Positions 1 through 10,554 of a stretch of DNA of 64,000 nucleotides are shown in pieces. A model generated the notes under the pieces. The model was given only the letters and a program-made list of their open reading frames with translations. It had not been told where the DNA came from and searched no databases. The DNA is from Neoceratodus forsteri. Lineage: Eukaryota; Chordata; Ceratodontiformes; Ceratodontidae. The position numbers and the translations under genes were made by a program. Position 1 is the stretch's first letter; every line of letters begins with the position of its first letter. The DNA is taken from the NCBI GenBank assembly GCA_016271365.2, contig CM057458.1, forward strand, positions 199,302,501-199,366,500, read 5' to 3'.

Positions 1-587
1 GCTACAATCTATATAGGGCAGATCGAGGGTCTGGGGGGGGTGGAGTAGCTGTCTATACTAAATCTAAATTTTCAGTCAGCAACATTCTCTGTAATTCAAA
101 ACCAAAGAAATATGAGATTGTATCCCTGAAACTCCACCTTCCATCCATGGATTGTATTACAGTCATTGGTGGTTATAGGCCCCCATCGGGTAGCACTGAT
201 ATCCTAAATATCCTTAAATCTCTCACCACCTCAGCCAGTACCAAAACAATAATTCTCGAGGACTTCAATATGGACTGGCTTACCCCAAAATCGCTTAGCC
301 TAAAATCCTTCTGCGATGAACAAGGGCTTGGCCAGCTATTTAGCCAACCCACTAGGATTAACACTTCAAATATTGCCAATATCTCACTACTAGATGTTAT
401 TCTAACCGTGCATCCCCATAAAATTTCTCATTCTGTGGTCTTCCATAACAACATGAGTGATCATGGGGTCATTGCTTGCATAAGATCCCAAGCAAAAGCT
501 CGTCTACAGCCTAAGCTTATATCTATACGGTCCTATCGGAAGTTCAATGCTTCTCATTTTTTGGCTGACCTAGGCATGATTTGTTGA
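1..587 (+). pseudogene. LINE endonuclease (EEP/APE-type) domain, partial
   Basis: The C-terminal two thirds of an exonuclease-endonuclease-phosphatase domain, which nicks target DNA for LINE integration. Visible motifs are GGVAVY near the start, GGYRPPSG (about 168-192), DFNMDW (about 271-288, the catalytic Asp/Asn block) and SDHGV (about 456-470, the catalytic His block). The N-terminal Asn and Glu motifs would lie upstream of the window. The frame is open from near base 1 to a stop at 585-587. The ATG at 147 is internal and not a real start. Confidence 0.8.
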
Positions 588-636
588 CAAGATCTCTATC
601 TGGCTAAATCTGCCGATGAGGCTGTAACTATACTTA

Positions 637-1400
637 ATGCCAACCTCAATGCCCTTGCCAACAAGCACACGCCCTTTGTTAAGATTAGGATGCACAAAAT
701 CTCAAACCCCTGGTTCACCTCTGACCTCAAGTGTGCACTCACTAACCAGGACAGAATCTGGGCTCAGGCTAGAAGAACTAAGAGTCCGACTGACTAGCAA
801 GCCTTTAGAACTGCCAGGAAAGCCTGTGTCAAAAAGCACTCATGCTGCCAAAGCAGGCTACTATGTTTCCACCTTGGAACAAGCAAATGGGAATCCCCAT
901 AAAATCTGGAGGACAATTAAGTCTATCAAAGAACATCCTGCTGCTCCCTCCATTCCAACTAAGATCCATAGCAATGGTAGGGTGGTGGAAAGTAAGCATC
1001 AAATCCTCGAAGAACTTAACTCCCACTTTGTCACTGCAGGACTAGCCTTCAACTCTTCACCATATGCAAGCAGTCACACCCATCAAACTAACCTTCTTAG
1101 TACCCCCCCAACCACAACTTGTCCCTTTCAGCTCCTCCCATTTAATTATAAAGAAGTTGAAAACTCGCTCATCAACCTAGACACCAAGAAAAGTGCCAGT
1201 GACAATGGTCTCAAACCTTTTTTCTTAAAATTAGGCTACTTACATCTCACTGCCCCCATTCTGCATATACTCATTCTCTCTATTAACACAGCCACAGTTT
1301 CCTCTAGCTGGAAATCCACCCAGATCCTTCTCCTATTTAAATCAGGGGTACCCATGGGACCTAAACAATTATAGGCCTATCTCAATCCTACCCGTTCCCT
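637..1400 (+). pseudogene. LINE linker and N-terminal reverse transcriptase remnant
   Basis: Continues the ORF2 of the same element. The linker motif NPWFTSDL (about 703-726) is typical of the EN-RT spacer in L2/Rex1-like LINEs. After a frame change near 800 comes the RT entry region, with HKIWRTIKSI (about 895), then DTKKSASDNGLKPFFL (about 1180-1228), corresponding to the DxxKxxGxDG block before RT motif 1. It ends at NYRPISILP in another frame (about 1368-1394). Frameshifts occur near 800 and 1340. No catalytic YxDD motif is present. Confidence 0.75.
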
Positions 1401-1435
1401 CTAAAGTCCAGGTTAGGCTTTTTCTTCCGAAACAG

Positions 1436-1940
1436 GGGCCCTCTTTCCAATAGAGACTAGAACTAGGCTGGTCCAAGCCACATTCCTTGCTCTACTTGAC
1501 TATGGGGACCTAATTTACACGTCAGCTGCAACCTCAAGCCTAAATAAATTGGATGCCCTTTACCACCGTGCTCTATGGCTCATTACAAACTCTCTGTACC
1601 GAACCCACCATTGTGACCTGTATGCCGCCTTAGGTTGGATGTCACTTACCTCTTGATGCCTGATGGATGCTGGTGACTGTACAATGAAAATACTTCTGAA
1701 CAAGCTCCCATGCTATATTACATCTCTTATTCGAATCTTCTGCAATGTGTACTCACTCAGGAAATCCGATTATATTGCCCTTGATGTGCCTAGGACTCGC
1801 ACTACCTTTGACTAACGAGCGATATCATATGTTCTCCCATCCATTTGGAATCAGCTTCAAGCCACTCTGAAACTATCTAGTACTGTCTCCATTAGCTTTT
1901 ATAAAAAGCTAATTGCATCTAAATTTAGAGATAGTTGTAA
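1436..1940 (+). pseudogene. LINE ORF2 C-terminal region
   Basis: Encodes the post-RT C-terminal region of an L2/Rex1-like ORF2. Motifs read are LLDYGDLIYTS (about 1492-1524), then a THHCDLYAALGW block (about 1602-1640). These match the C-terminal pattern DYGDxIY...THHCxLYxxxGW of fish and amphibian LINEs. At least two in-frame stops break it. It directly follows the deletion that removed the RT core. Confidence 0.7.
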
Positions 1941-2345
1941 CTGCTATTAAGACTCTTCCTTTTCTACATGTCTCTCTATGCCTTCCTTATGTACTGGTAT
2001 CTGCCATGATCCTACTGAGCCATAGCCTACCTCCCCTACTCCATTCTATCCCTTTTCTATTCACTTTTCTATTTACTTGGCTGCTTTATTACTCTCCCCT
2101 GTTTGAATCTAGCCCTTGACTATTAAAGTTCACAAGAAAATGTAGTTTACATCTACCATGTTTTGCCCTAAGTCGAGCAGGTTGTACCGTATGAACCTAA
2201 AATTGTATTTTATATTTTTTCAACCTACTGTGATGATCTTTTTTTGTATCCTATGTATTGATGTCCTTGTCTGTATATATGTACCAGGACCTCCTTGTGA
2301 ATGAGCTTGCTTAATGGAGTTTTCCTGCAATAAACTTGAACTTGA

Positions 2346-3011
2346 ACTTAATGACAGTGCCATTGTTCATGAGGTGGGGTCCCAAAGAAGGCATCTTGAA
2401 AATTTGGGGCCAAAATATGCAAAAATGGCCATGTTATGGCACTAAGGTCAAAACTCCAGTGAAATACATTATACTCCATAGCTGTTTCCTCAGTTCGCGG
2501 TCTGGCTTTGAAGAGTGGAGACGTGTCTGTGGTACAGGGGAGATAACGGCGCTTGACCCCCCTGTGGATAAGTAAGGGTTTAGGGGTGGGGGGAGGACAA
2601 TAATGGCACAAAAGACATTGATGAACAGTTTTCTTTTTACAGGTAAAAAAAACGCACACGAGACATCGATGTACGCTTTTCCTTTTTCCAGGAAACAAAC
2701 AAAAGGAAAAAAAACAGACCTAGGATTTGTTCCATACACTGGGGGATTGGGCACCCCCAGTGTCACTGTTATGTTCTGAGGGAAGGGGGTGCTGAGATGG
2801 AGGGTCAGATGGCAGAAAAAAATATATAATAAAAAAGTAACCACACTGCACCATACTGGACAGGAGGGGGGATTTGGGATAGGGACATTGGGGGATAAGG
2901 TACCCCCAGTGTCACTCGTATGATTTGGTGGGGGGTAGGTCCTGAAAGGGAGGGGATGGTGGGGGGATATCTATAATATGAACCTACCTTTAGTTGGCAC
3001 AGCACTATTTC
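2346..3011. repeat. Non-coding spacer with a duplicated G-rich module
   Basis: No gene is seen here. Two related modules about 148 bases apart, at about 2739-2810 and 2887-2955, share the pattern TTGGGGGAT...TACCCCCAGTGTCAC. In the first copy ACTGGGGG and CCCCCAGT form an 8-bp hairpin stem around an 8-base loop (2739-2762). The stretch also holds long purine and pyrimidine runs. It could be an old satellite-like duplication or part of a non-autonomous element; I cannot assign a family. Confidence 0.5.
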
Positions 3012-3173
3012 TTGTAGCCGAAGTCACGGTGGAATATGGCAGACTCCACTGTGTCCAAGATGGCCACTAAACGCTCCTGCACATGCGCCAGTATTCAAGC
3101 ATGTGCAGTGGTGTTCAGTGGCCATCTTAGATATGGCAGAGTCTGCCATGTTACTCTGTGACCTAGGCTACAA
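3012..3173. mobile_element. Foldback MITE, about 162 bp
   Basis: A near-palindromic sequence. The left arm (3012 to about 3090, starting TTGTAGCC) matches the reverse complement of the right arm (about 3095-3173, ending GGCTACAA) along about 80 bases. Shared blocks include GGCAGACT, AAGATGGCCACT and TGCACATG. There is almost no loop and no coding capacity. I could not fix a target-site duplication, so the superfamily (hAT or Tc1/mariner are possible) is open. Confidence 0.75.
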
Positions 3174-3717
3174 AAAATAGCAGTAGTAGTATATTTTATT
3201 CAAGGCTATAAAAACGAAGCAATCCGTTGAACAAAGCTAATTTCTAAGGAGGTCCTGGTTACATTCATTCAGTTTCCATTCAATCCATCACATGTTCATA
3301 AGTAATACATTATTAACTATCATACATATATACATAAAATTCAAAAAAGGGTAGGGGAAATAGTATAAATCGTTATGCCTAAACAACAGAAGTTCAAGTA
3401 ATACCTAACTGGCAGCATATTAAGGGAATTGTACCCAGATCATGAAACCATTGTTTTAATCAGTATTTCTTATTTGGGATATTGACTTCTCACAAATAAA
3501 TTGGGATCAAGTTCCACACCACAGCACCATTATGTGTTATCGATGACCCCCCTATTTCCAACCCACAATTCCGAACTTCAAATTCTATGCCCCCGATGCT
3601 CTTAAGCATTGTTTTACCAGTCTAATTTTAAACACTTCTGTAATCTAGCAAGGGACATCTCCCTTCAGTACTTTTAACATGAACGATGAGACATGCATGT
3701 CTCTCCTGTACTGCAGA

Positions 3718-4077
3718 CTAACCCAAGTAATGTTTTGATACAACTGACAATGGTGAATTTTGTATTCGGCTTATAAAACAGTGTGCCAATCTGTTGTACA
3801 ATACATCAGTTTTCCCAAGCCATATTTTAGTGGCACCTGTATAAAGAATATCCCCATAATGTATCAGTGGAATGACTGTAGTATTAATCAATTTCAATTT
3901 CACTTTCCTGGACATGTAGAGTTTTACAGGACACAATGCTCCCAATTTTTTAATAGTGTTACATATTATTGTTTTGCTATGTTCTTCCCATTTGAGTGAG
4001 CTATCCAACCACATGCTAAAATATATATAGTGTATAGCTTGTTTTATAACTTTTCCTTGTTTTGTTAGAATAAGCAC
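3718..4077 (-). pseudogene. LINE ORF2 C-terminal region
   Basis: A minus-strand open stretch of about 119 codons. It has LDSSLKWEEHSKTI near residues 25-40 and the family motif PLIHYGDILYTGA, equivalent to LLDYGDLIYTS in the LINE at the start of the window. This is the post-RT thumb and C-terminal region. It follows the RT middle part after a gap of about 120 bases. Confidence 0.7.
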
Positions 4078-4198
4078 ATCAAGACTGGAAGAGGATTTGT
4101 TTGATCTTTTAAACTAGATTGTCTGGGTTTTCTTTATATTAAGCTTCATTGAATGGGCCTCAAAATTTTTTTTGATACAATCAAATGCATTCTGAAGT

Positions 4199-4459
4199 TT
4201 AAGCTGTATCTGGTCTACAGATCTCCCCTTGGTATAAATCACTGTGGATCGTTACGTCCATGTCATGGAAATGAAGTCCATTGACATAGGTGTTAAAAAG
4301 CAGGGGCCTGAGGACTGATCCCTGGGGCACTCCTAATTCCATTTTTACCAGGGAAGAACTGTATGCACCCATTGACATAAACTGACTCCTGTCCTGCAAG
4401 TAAGACTTAAACCATTCTAATACTGAAGGGGAAAGGTCAAGGTCCATGAGCCTGGACAG
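4199..4459 (-). pseudogene. LINE reverse transcriptase, middle part
   Basis: Continues the interrupted RT. It shows LSPSVLEWFKSYLQDRSQ (near 4440-4390) and [20 protein letters not shown] (near 4335-4275), the conserved [13 protein letters not shown] substrate-binding block. The following region, where YADD should be, reads IHSDLY and so lacks the catalytic Asp pair. The adjoining 5' part lies at 4828-5235, across the CR1 insertion. Confidence 0.75.
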
Positions 4460-4827
4460 GTACCTCAGTGGAATCAACAAAGTCCAAGAGGGTAGTATCT
4501 TTCAAAAAAAGAGGTGTGCAAGAACAAGAGGGCACAATTTGAAGATGGGGGGGTGGCTCAGAGGTAATTTAAGGAAGTATTTTTTTCACAGAGAGGGTTG
4601 TGGATGCATGGAACAGCCTTCCGGAGGAGGTTGTGGAGTCAAAAACAGTGGTGGAATTCAAGCATGCATGGGACAGTCATAAGGCAATTCTAGGGGTTGG
4701 GGGTAGGAAGAGGTAGGCTGCTGGTTAACTAGGATCTGCAGCTTATCCATTAGGTAGGGAAATGGGCAGACTGGGTGGGCCAAGCGGTCCTTATCTGCCA
4801 TCAAATTCTATGTTTCTATGGTTCTAT
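4460..4827 (+). mobile_element. 5'-truncated CR1 (3' end only), nested
   Basis: A CR1 3' fragment inserted in the minus-strand LINE. Its first bases encode YLSGINKVQEGSIFQKK, the CR1 ORF2 C-terminus seen in several other copies here (for example near 13610 and 44090). It then runs through GRLxxNxRKYFFxERxVDAWN-like sequence and the 3' UTR (GGGTGGGCCAAGCGGTCC) to a tail of TTCTATG units at 4808-4827. The interrupted LINE resumes on both sides, which dates this insertion as the younger event. Confidence 0.85.
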
Positions 4828-5235
4828 GGTATGGTTTAGCATATTAAATGCTTTTAATAAATCTATGAAGATAGCACTGGTTATCAAACCCCTATCTAGG
4901 ACCACCTGAATGTCATTTATGACCCTGGCCAGGGCAATCTGGGTGCTGTGTTGGGTCCAAAACCCTGATTTGTATAAATTTAGTTTTTCCTCAGTTGCCA
5001 GAAATGCTATGAGTTGACGGGATACCACTCACTCAAAAACTTTAGAAATTTCAGGGAGTAATAAAATTGGCTGATAGTTACCAATGTCATATTTCTGTCC
5101 AGATTTGTGAATTGGGATCACGTTAGCAGTTTCCATTGGATTGGTAAATAGTGCTGTATCATTCTGAATAGAGAGCGCAGAGTGCTTCATGGTCATGGAG
5201 GTGACTGTGTGGCAGTCCCACACACTGTTGTTCAT
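4828..5235 (-). pseudogene. LINE reverse transcriptase, N-terminal half
   Basis: Minus-strand RT blocks in order: ANVIPIHKSG (the PLxKxG-like block, near 5125), IGNYQPILLLP (near 5080, the NYRPIS block), a GFWTQHST block (near 4950) and TSAIFIDLLKAFNMLNHTI (near 4885-4830). The last contains the first catalytic Asp region FxDxxKAFD, with Asp changed to Asn in AFN. One stop interrupts it near 5028. The frame continues on the far side of the inserted CR1. Confidence 0.75.
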
Positions 5236-5289
5236 TTGTAAACATCTCCTCTTTTCTGATCACAGAAGGTCTGCAGGGCTCCACCCACT

Positions 5290-6937
5290 ATAGTCTTAAA
5301 AATTGAGCACTCAAGGGTAGGGATCCATGGTGAACTTGGTTAGAAACTAGTTAATGGATAGGCAACAGAAGATGGTGAACAGGTACTTCTGATCAGCCTT
5401 CACAGTGGAGTGGGGGGGGATGGACCACCATGGAGAAGAAGGAACAGAGTGATGGGGGGGCAGACTCAAGTCCATTTTCAGAGGAAAGAGTCTGGAAGGG
5501 ACTTGCAGCTTTGAAAGTGGACAAGACTATTGGACTGGACTGGATACACCCAAAAGTACTAAAAGAACTCAGAGAGGTGCTGGCTGCCCCGCTGATGACC
5601 TAATTCAACAGCTCACTGGAACTGGGCATGGTTACAGAGGACTGGAAGAAAGCAGATGTGGTCTTTCTATGTAAGAGCAGCAGCAGGGAAGAGGCTAGCA
5701 AGTGTAATCCAGTGAACCTCACCTCAGTGGTAGGAAAATTAATGGGAACACTGATAAAGGAAATTTTAGTAGAGTATCTTGAATCCAATGGGCTGCAAGA
5801 TCAAAGGCAGCATGGATTCATGGGGGGGAAGGTCATGCCAGGCAAACCTGGACTGGGTGACCAGGAAAATAGATCAGAGCGGCAGTGGACATGGCCTATC
5901 TGGCCATTAGCAAGGCCTTCAACACTGTGCCACACAGGAGACTGATTAAGAAGTTGAGCAGCCTAGGGGTGGGATCCAAAGTGGTGAATTGGGTTAGAAA
6001 CTGATTATTGGATAGGCAACAGAGGGTAGTAGTTATTGTCACTCTCTCTAATGATGGAAACTGACCAGCGGGGTGCTGCAAGGCTCAGTACTGGGACTGG
6101 ACCTCTTCAATGTCTTCATAAATGTCATTTCATATGAACTGGAAGTGAAAGTATACATTTTTGCAGATGGCACCAAAATCTGTAATAGGGTGAACAATCA
6201 GAAGTGGTTGTAAAGAATATGTAGGTATCGTGGGAAAGTTGAGGCGTGGTCAAGAACATGGCAGATGGAATTCAATGCCAAAAGGTGCAAAGTCATGCAC
6301 CTAGGGTGTAGGAAAAAAGGAACTGTCAGTCACCAAGCAGGAAATGAACCTTGAGATTATCATATCTGATGACCTCAAAGTGGCAGGGTAGTATGAGAAA
6401 GCAGTGGGTAGGGCCAGTGTGATACTGTGACGCATTGGGAAGGGTATCTCCAGCAGGAGGAGGGAGGTGGTGTTGCCACTGTATCACTCATGGGTGAGAC
6501 CCACCTGGAGTATTGTATCCGTTTCTGGAGGCCACACCTCAGAAAGGACATAGAGGCAGTCCAGAAGAGGACAACTAATTGTGCAGTGGTTACACAGCAA
6601 ACCACATGAGAAGAGACTGAGGATCTCAACATGTACATCCTGGAGGAGAGGAGAGTGAGAGGAGACATCATAGGGACCTACAAGTACCTCACAAAGGAGA
6701 ACAGGGTGCAGGCGGAGCCTGGAACAGACTGCCAACAGAAGTGATGGAGACAAAAACAGTAGGGGGCTTCAAGCATGCTTGGGATAGACATAGGGGAATA
6801 TTAATAAATTGGCAGGGAGGAGGGAGGGTCACCAGAGACCAGTTAGGGTCTGTGGAGACAGGCTAGGCAGTGACCATCTGGGCAGAGTGGGTGGGCCATG
6901 CAGTCCTTTTCTGCAGAAAAAATTCTATGTTACAAAG
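5290..6937 (+). mobile_element. Degraded CR1 LINE, RT to 3' end
   Basis: A 5'-truncated CR1 on the plus strand. It starts near the segment before the RT (FCSVFT-like coding near 5390), passes through the RT, and ends with GGGTGGGCCATGCAGTCC and a single short ATTCTATGTT tail (about 6930). The bases at 5339-5375 repeat, with changes, the segment at 5991-6027 (GGTTAGAAACT...TTGGATAGGCAACAGA). This points to an internal rearrangement or chimerism near the 5' end. It is more decayed than most CR1s in the window. Confidence 0.8.
5460..6770 (+). pseudogene. CR1 reverse transcriptase (ORF2) remnant
   Basis: RT motifs appear in three frames: EDWKKADVVFL (about 5638-5670), NLTSVVGKLM (about 5715-5745), then a QHGF block (about 5808). 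The catalytic site reads FADGTKIC (about 6160), so the expected FADD has lost its second Asp. Further on are motifs equivalent to DDLKV (about 6370) and the C-terminal HLRKDIEAVQKR (about 6536-6570). Several stops and frameshifts make it non-functional. Confidence 0.75.
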
Positions 6938-7100
6938 TTGCAAAAATAAACAAATAAAATAGTACATACTATAAATGTTCTGCATTTCTCTCTTTCTTTT
7001 TTTACTAAAGATATTTACATACGAACAGAATGTTTCTTCATCAGATTTCATATGTCATAACTTCTTTTTGCCAGCTGAAATCATAATCCTTGTTTGTGAC

Positions 7101-8835
7101 ATAGAAACAGAAATATAATTTGACGGCAGATAAGGACCGCTTGGCCCACCTAGTCTGCCCATTTCCCTACCTACTAGATAACCTGCAGATCCTAGTTAAT
7201 CAACAGCCTATTTCTTCCTACCCCCTACAAGAATAGCCTTATGTCTATCCCATGCATTCTTGAATTATCCCACAGTTTTAGATCCCACAACCTCCTCAGG
7301 AAGGTAGTTCCATGCGTCCACCACCCTCTCAGTGAAAAAAATATTTCCTCACATTGCCCCTGAACCATCCCCCCTCTATCTTCAAATTGTGTCCCTTTGT
7401 TTTTGCACATATCTTTTTCTGAAAGATGCTACCCTCTTGGACTTGTTGATTCCACTGAGGTACTTAAATGTTTCTATCATGTCCCCCTCTCCCTCCTTTC
7501 CTCAAGGGTATACATATTAAGCTCCTTTAGTCTCTCCTTGCATGGCTTCTCTTGCAGACCCTGCACCATTTTAGTTGCCCTCCTCTGGACTGCCTTCCAT
7601 CCTGTCTATATCCTTGTGGAGATGGGGTCTCCAGAACTGGGTGCAGTACTCCAGATGGGGCCTCACCAACTGTCTGTACAGAGAGATAACAACTTCCTGT
7701 TTTCTGCTGGTGATGCCTCTCCCTATACATCCCAGTATCCCCCCAGCTCTCCCTACTGCCTTCTTACATTGCTTGCTAACCTTAAGGTCATCTGATATGA
7801 TTACCCCCAGGTCCCTTTCCATTTTTTATGTTATTAGTACCCCCCCATTGTGCACTCTTCCCGGGTTTTATTTCCGAGGTGCATTATTTTGTACTTCTTT
7901 GCATTGAATCTAAGCTGCCATACTTCTGAGCATTCCTCCAACCTTACCAAGTCCCTTCTCATTCTTTCCACACACCCTTGTGTATCAACCCTGTTGCAGA
8001 TCTTTGTGTCATCTGCAAAGATGCATACTTTTCCTTCCAGTCCCTCTGCAATGTCACTTATAAAGACATTAATAAGGACTGGACCCAGTACTTATCCCTA
8101 CAGTACCCCACTAGTAACCCCTCTTTCTTCAGGGTAGACTCTGTTTACTATTACCTTCTGTGTCCTGTTGTCCAGCCAATGTTTTACTCAGGCTACCATC
8201 CTGGGACCCACTCCCAGGCTGGCTAATTTGTTTATTAATCTTTTGTGTGGGACTGTGTCAAATGCCTTGCTAAAATCTAGGTAGGCCATGCCCAGTGCCC
8301 CTCTATGGTCTACTACTTTGGTCACCCAGTCAAAGAAATCAATTAGATTTATCTGACATGACCTTCCCGCTGTGAATCCATGCTGCCTTGAGTCTTGTGC
8401 CCCACTGGCCTCTAGGTACTCAACAGTTCTTTCCTTCAGAAGTGATTCCATCATTTCCCCTACCACAGAGGTCAAACTAAGAGGTCTGTAGTTTTTTGCC
8501 TCTGTCTTGCTCCCACTTTTGTGGGGAATCACATCTGCCCTCCTCCTGTCCTCAGGTACCACACCATCCTCCCATGATTTGTTAAAAAGGGTAGTCAGTG
8601 GTGTCACTAGTTCACCTCTTAATTATTTTAGAATTCTGGGGTGAATCCCATCAGGCCCCATTGCTTTGTCCACCTTCAGTTTTAGGAGTTCTTTCAGAAC
8701 CCTTTCTTCTGTGAAAGGACTGGGATCGATCCCCCTATCCAGAGTGCTTCTGTTAATTGGATTAGGTACCTCCCCTCCTCCTCCTCCTCCTCTTTTGTGA
8801 ATATTGAGCATCACATTAATTTCCTTGGTAGTAGA
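7101..8835 (-). mobile_element. CR1 LINE on the minus strand, RT to 3' end
   Basis: A 5'-truncated CR1 reading from about 8835 down to 7101. The 3' end carries the usual GGACCGCTTGGCCCACCTAG-type UTR (complement, about 7126-7146) and a worn tail of TTCTATG-like units (7101-7115). The 5' boundary is just before the PFTEERVLKELLKLKVDKA segment. It is well preserved and close in sequence to the CR1 copy at 10.7-14.0 kb. Confidence 0.85.
7527..8814 (-). pseudogene. CR1 reverse transcriptase (ORF2) on the minus strand
   Basis: RT blocks in order on the minus strand: KAMGPDGIHPRILK (near 8665-8623), then VVPEDRRRADVIPHKSG (near 8560-8510), KNYRPLSLTSVVGEMMES (near 8500-8445), QHGFTAGRSCQINLIDFF (near 8385-8330), YLDFSKAFDTVPHKRL (near 8285-8240), then FADDTKICN (near 8040-8010) with both catalytic Asp codons intact. 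The C-terminal part includes DLGVIISDDLKV and LVRPHLEYCTQFWRPHL (near 7810-7620). A stop after ILK and several frame changes break the frame. Confidence 0.85.
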
Positions 8836-8861
8836 TTATGACGTCACAAAGTAAAGACTGC

Positions 8862-9095
8862 GGGCCAGATTCACAAAATGAAATGGGACTAAGTCCCACT
8901 CTGCAGCTCCCAGTTGTGGACAGAAACCTTTGCAGCTGTAGAGATTTCTATTCACAGTCCCATACAACTGCAGAAATGTTACGCTTGGTACCACCAGCCA
9001 TAACATTTTTCTGCAGCTGTGGAAAAAAAAACACCCGGAAGCTGCTGTAAATTGTGAAGCCAGTCGTAAACTGGCCCCACCTTTGTGAATTGGTG
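8862..9095. mobile_element. Candidate Harbinger-like MITE
   Basis: The left end GGGCCAGATTCACAAA and the right end TTTGTGAATTGGTGC (about 9082-9096) are imperfect inverted repeats. They resemble the ends GGGCCCTATTCACAAATG of the clearer MITE at 23990-24660. The interior is non-coding and contains a GGGACTAAGTCCC hairpin (8886-8898). No clean 3-bp target duplication is visible. The right end coincides with the start of a duplicated repeat, so the boundary is uncertain. Confidence 0.4.
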
Positions 9096-9800
9096 CAGAA
9101 GCAGGGATTCCTTGACAGCAGTTCTATCTGACTGAATCCCCCTTGGAGTGCACAGTCCGGGCTCATATCTCCTCTGAGGCAATTTTTCTCCTTGATCACT
9201 CTGCTCAGACCCAGCCAGTGGCTGATCTCTTCTGCTGAGCTTCAATGATCTTAATTGACTGGGAGAGAGAGAGAGAGACCAATCATGGGGGGGAAGCAGA
9301 CTCCAATAGGTGCAGAAGCAGAGATTCCTTGACAGCAGTTCTACCTAGCTGAATCCCTTTTGCAGTGCACAGTCCAGGTTCCTATCTCCTCTGAGGTGAT
9401 TTCTCTCCTCAATCGCTCTGCTCAGACCCAGCCAGCGGCAGCTCTCTCAGCATAAGAAGCAGTTGGAACACTTACTCAGAATTCCTAGCTGCTGTATGTA
9501 AATCAGCATTTGTACTGCTGTACCACCACTGAAATAGTGGTCAACTAATAGAAAGCTCTCAGCTGGAAGCAACAGCTCAGACACAAAGGGTACCCCTAGG
9601 AGGCATACCCCAAGAGCAGTCCAGCACCTAGTCTTACTGTCTGCTGTACCCACCAATGAAATAGTGGTCAGCTAATATAAAGCTCATAGACAGAAACAGC
9701 CAGAAGCAACAGCTCAGACACAAAAAGCAACCCTAGGAGGCATATGCCAGGTGTGGTCCAGCCCCTGGCCTTACTGTCTGTTGAGCTTCACAGATCTTTA
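9092..9800 (+). repeat. Tandem 5' subrepeats upstream of CR1 ORF1
   Basis: Two pairs of direct repeats. Unit A (about 9092-9250) and A' (about 9308-9445) share GTGCAGAAGCAG, GATTCCTTGACAGCAG and CTGCTCAGACCCAGCCAG. Unit B (about 9515-9645) and B' (about 9645-9785) share GAAATAGTGGTCA, AGCAACAGCTCAGACACA and CTAGGAGGCAT. They precede ORF1 of a near-full-length CR1, so they may be its 5' UTR or promoter repeats. This role is an inference from position only; no coding is seen. Confidence 0.6.
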
Positions 9801-9949
9801 CTGACTGGGAATGAGACCTTCTCTTCTCCAGTCTGTACTTGTGCTACTAAGTGGCAGACCTTAACAAACTGATTGTTTTTTCAGGAGGAAGGAGTAGCTT
9901 GAAGGGACACTGACTGAATAGTCAACATAGTTAAAAAGGAAGAGTAGGG

Positions 9950-10311
9950 CTCAAACATCCTGGTTCACCTAGGGACCAATGGCCTTGCTAGCCAGTCAGT
10001 CAAGGAGGTTAAAGAGCACATTGTGCAACTTGGCGAGAAATTGTTTTCATTTTCATCCAGCATTGCATTCTCTGAGATTCTGCCTGTTTGGGAAAAGGGG
10101 GAAGAACAGGCAGAAAATCAGAGAGAAAGGGATAAGAGAGCTCAATGCATGGCTCAAGAACTCGTGCCACACAAAGGGGCACCACTTAGTTGGAAACTGG
10201 GGCAACTTCTGGGAAATGGAGTTCTTCAAATTTGATGGCCTCCACCTGACTAAAGAAGGAGTCAGAGCACTGGGCCAGAAATGTAATATCTACGTAGGAC
10301 ATTTAAACTAG
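9950..10311 (+). pseudogene. CR1 ORF1 C-terminal esterase (SGNH/GDSL-like), partial
   Basis: Vertebrate CR1 ORF1 proteins are known to carry an SGNH-type esterase domain. Here the block III motif reads HLGTNGLA (about 9973-9996; the usual form is HLGTNDL, with Asp lost). Block V reads FDGLHLTKEGVRALG (about 10230-10275), with the catalytic Asp-x-x-His spacing kept. The middle includes FSSSIAFSEILPV (about 10048-10088). One frameshift lies between about 10100 and 10150. The ORF ends at a TAG at 10309-10311, right before ORF2. Block I with the catalytic Ser is not visible. Confidence 0.75.
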
Positions 10312-10554
10312 TGGGAGGGGAGATGACGGTAGCTCTAGGAGAAGCACACATAGAGCCTGCTATCTCTCCCCCCCCCCTCAGGCTAGCACCAAATCTGCAC
10401 ACTCCAGGATAGGAAAAGCAGATAGCTGGGAACATAAAACCCTTTCCAACTCTGGCATTGACCATAACAATGGAAATTGAGGAACCATAAACAGGGAAAA
10501 CTACAAAGGGATGAACAATAAGATCAAGGGAGGCACGACAAACAAAGTGACACA

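Larger units (their letters stand above)
1..2345 (+). mobile_element. LINE of the CR1/L2/Rex1 (jockey) group, internally deleted
   Basis: A non-LTR retrotransposon copy. It runs from an AP-type endonuclease through a partial reverse transcriptase to the C-terminal region and the 3' end. The RT core between the conserved NYRPIS motif (about 1365-1390) and the C-terminal domain (from about 1436) is missing, so this is an internally deleted copy. The 3' end has an AATAAA-like stretch followed by short CTTGAA repeats (about 2328-2348), as expected for a LINE tail. The 5' end lies outside the window. A minus-strand relative with a similar 3' UTR sits at 3.2-5.3 kb: both carry a CCAGGACCTCCTT motif (here about 2284). 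The exact clade is uncertain; L2 or Rex1-like is likely. Confidence 0.8.
3174..5285 (-). mobile_element. L2/Rex1-like LINE on the minus strand, split by a CR1
   Basis: Read on the minus strand, this runs from the RT N-terminal region (near 5235) through motif blocks to the C-terminal domain (4077-3718) and a 3' UTR ending at about 3180. The tail is made of TAC triplets. Its 3' UTR carries CCAGGACCTCCTT (about 3243-3255 on the complement), also present at the end of the plus-strand LINE at 1-2345, so the two are relatives. A 5'-truncated CR1 sits inside it at about 4460-4827. The endonuclease is missing, replaced upstream by another CR1 from about 5290. Confidence 0.8.

Noticed and set aside
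10368..10378. Runs of C or G (10368, 13853, 25290) as functional motifs
   Set aside because: They are simple homopolymers inside decayed repeats and may be assembly-prone.
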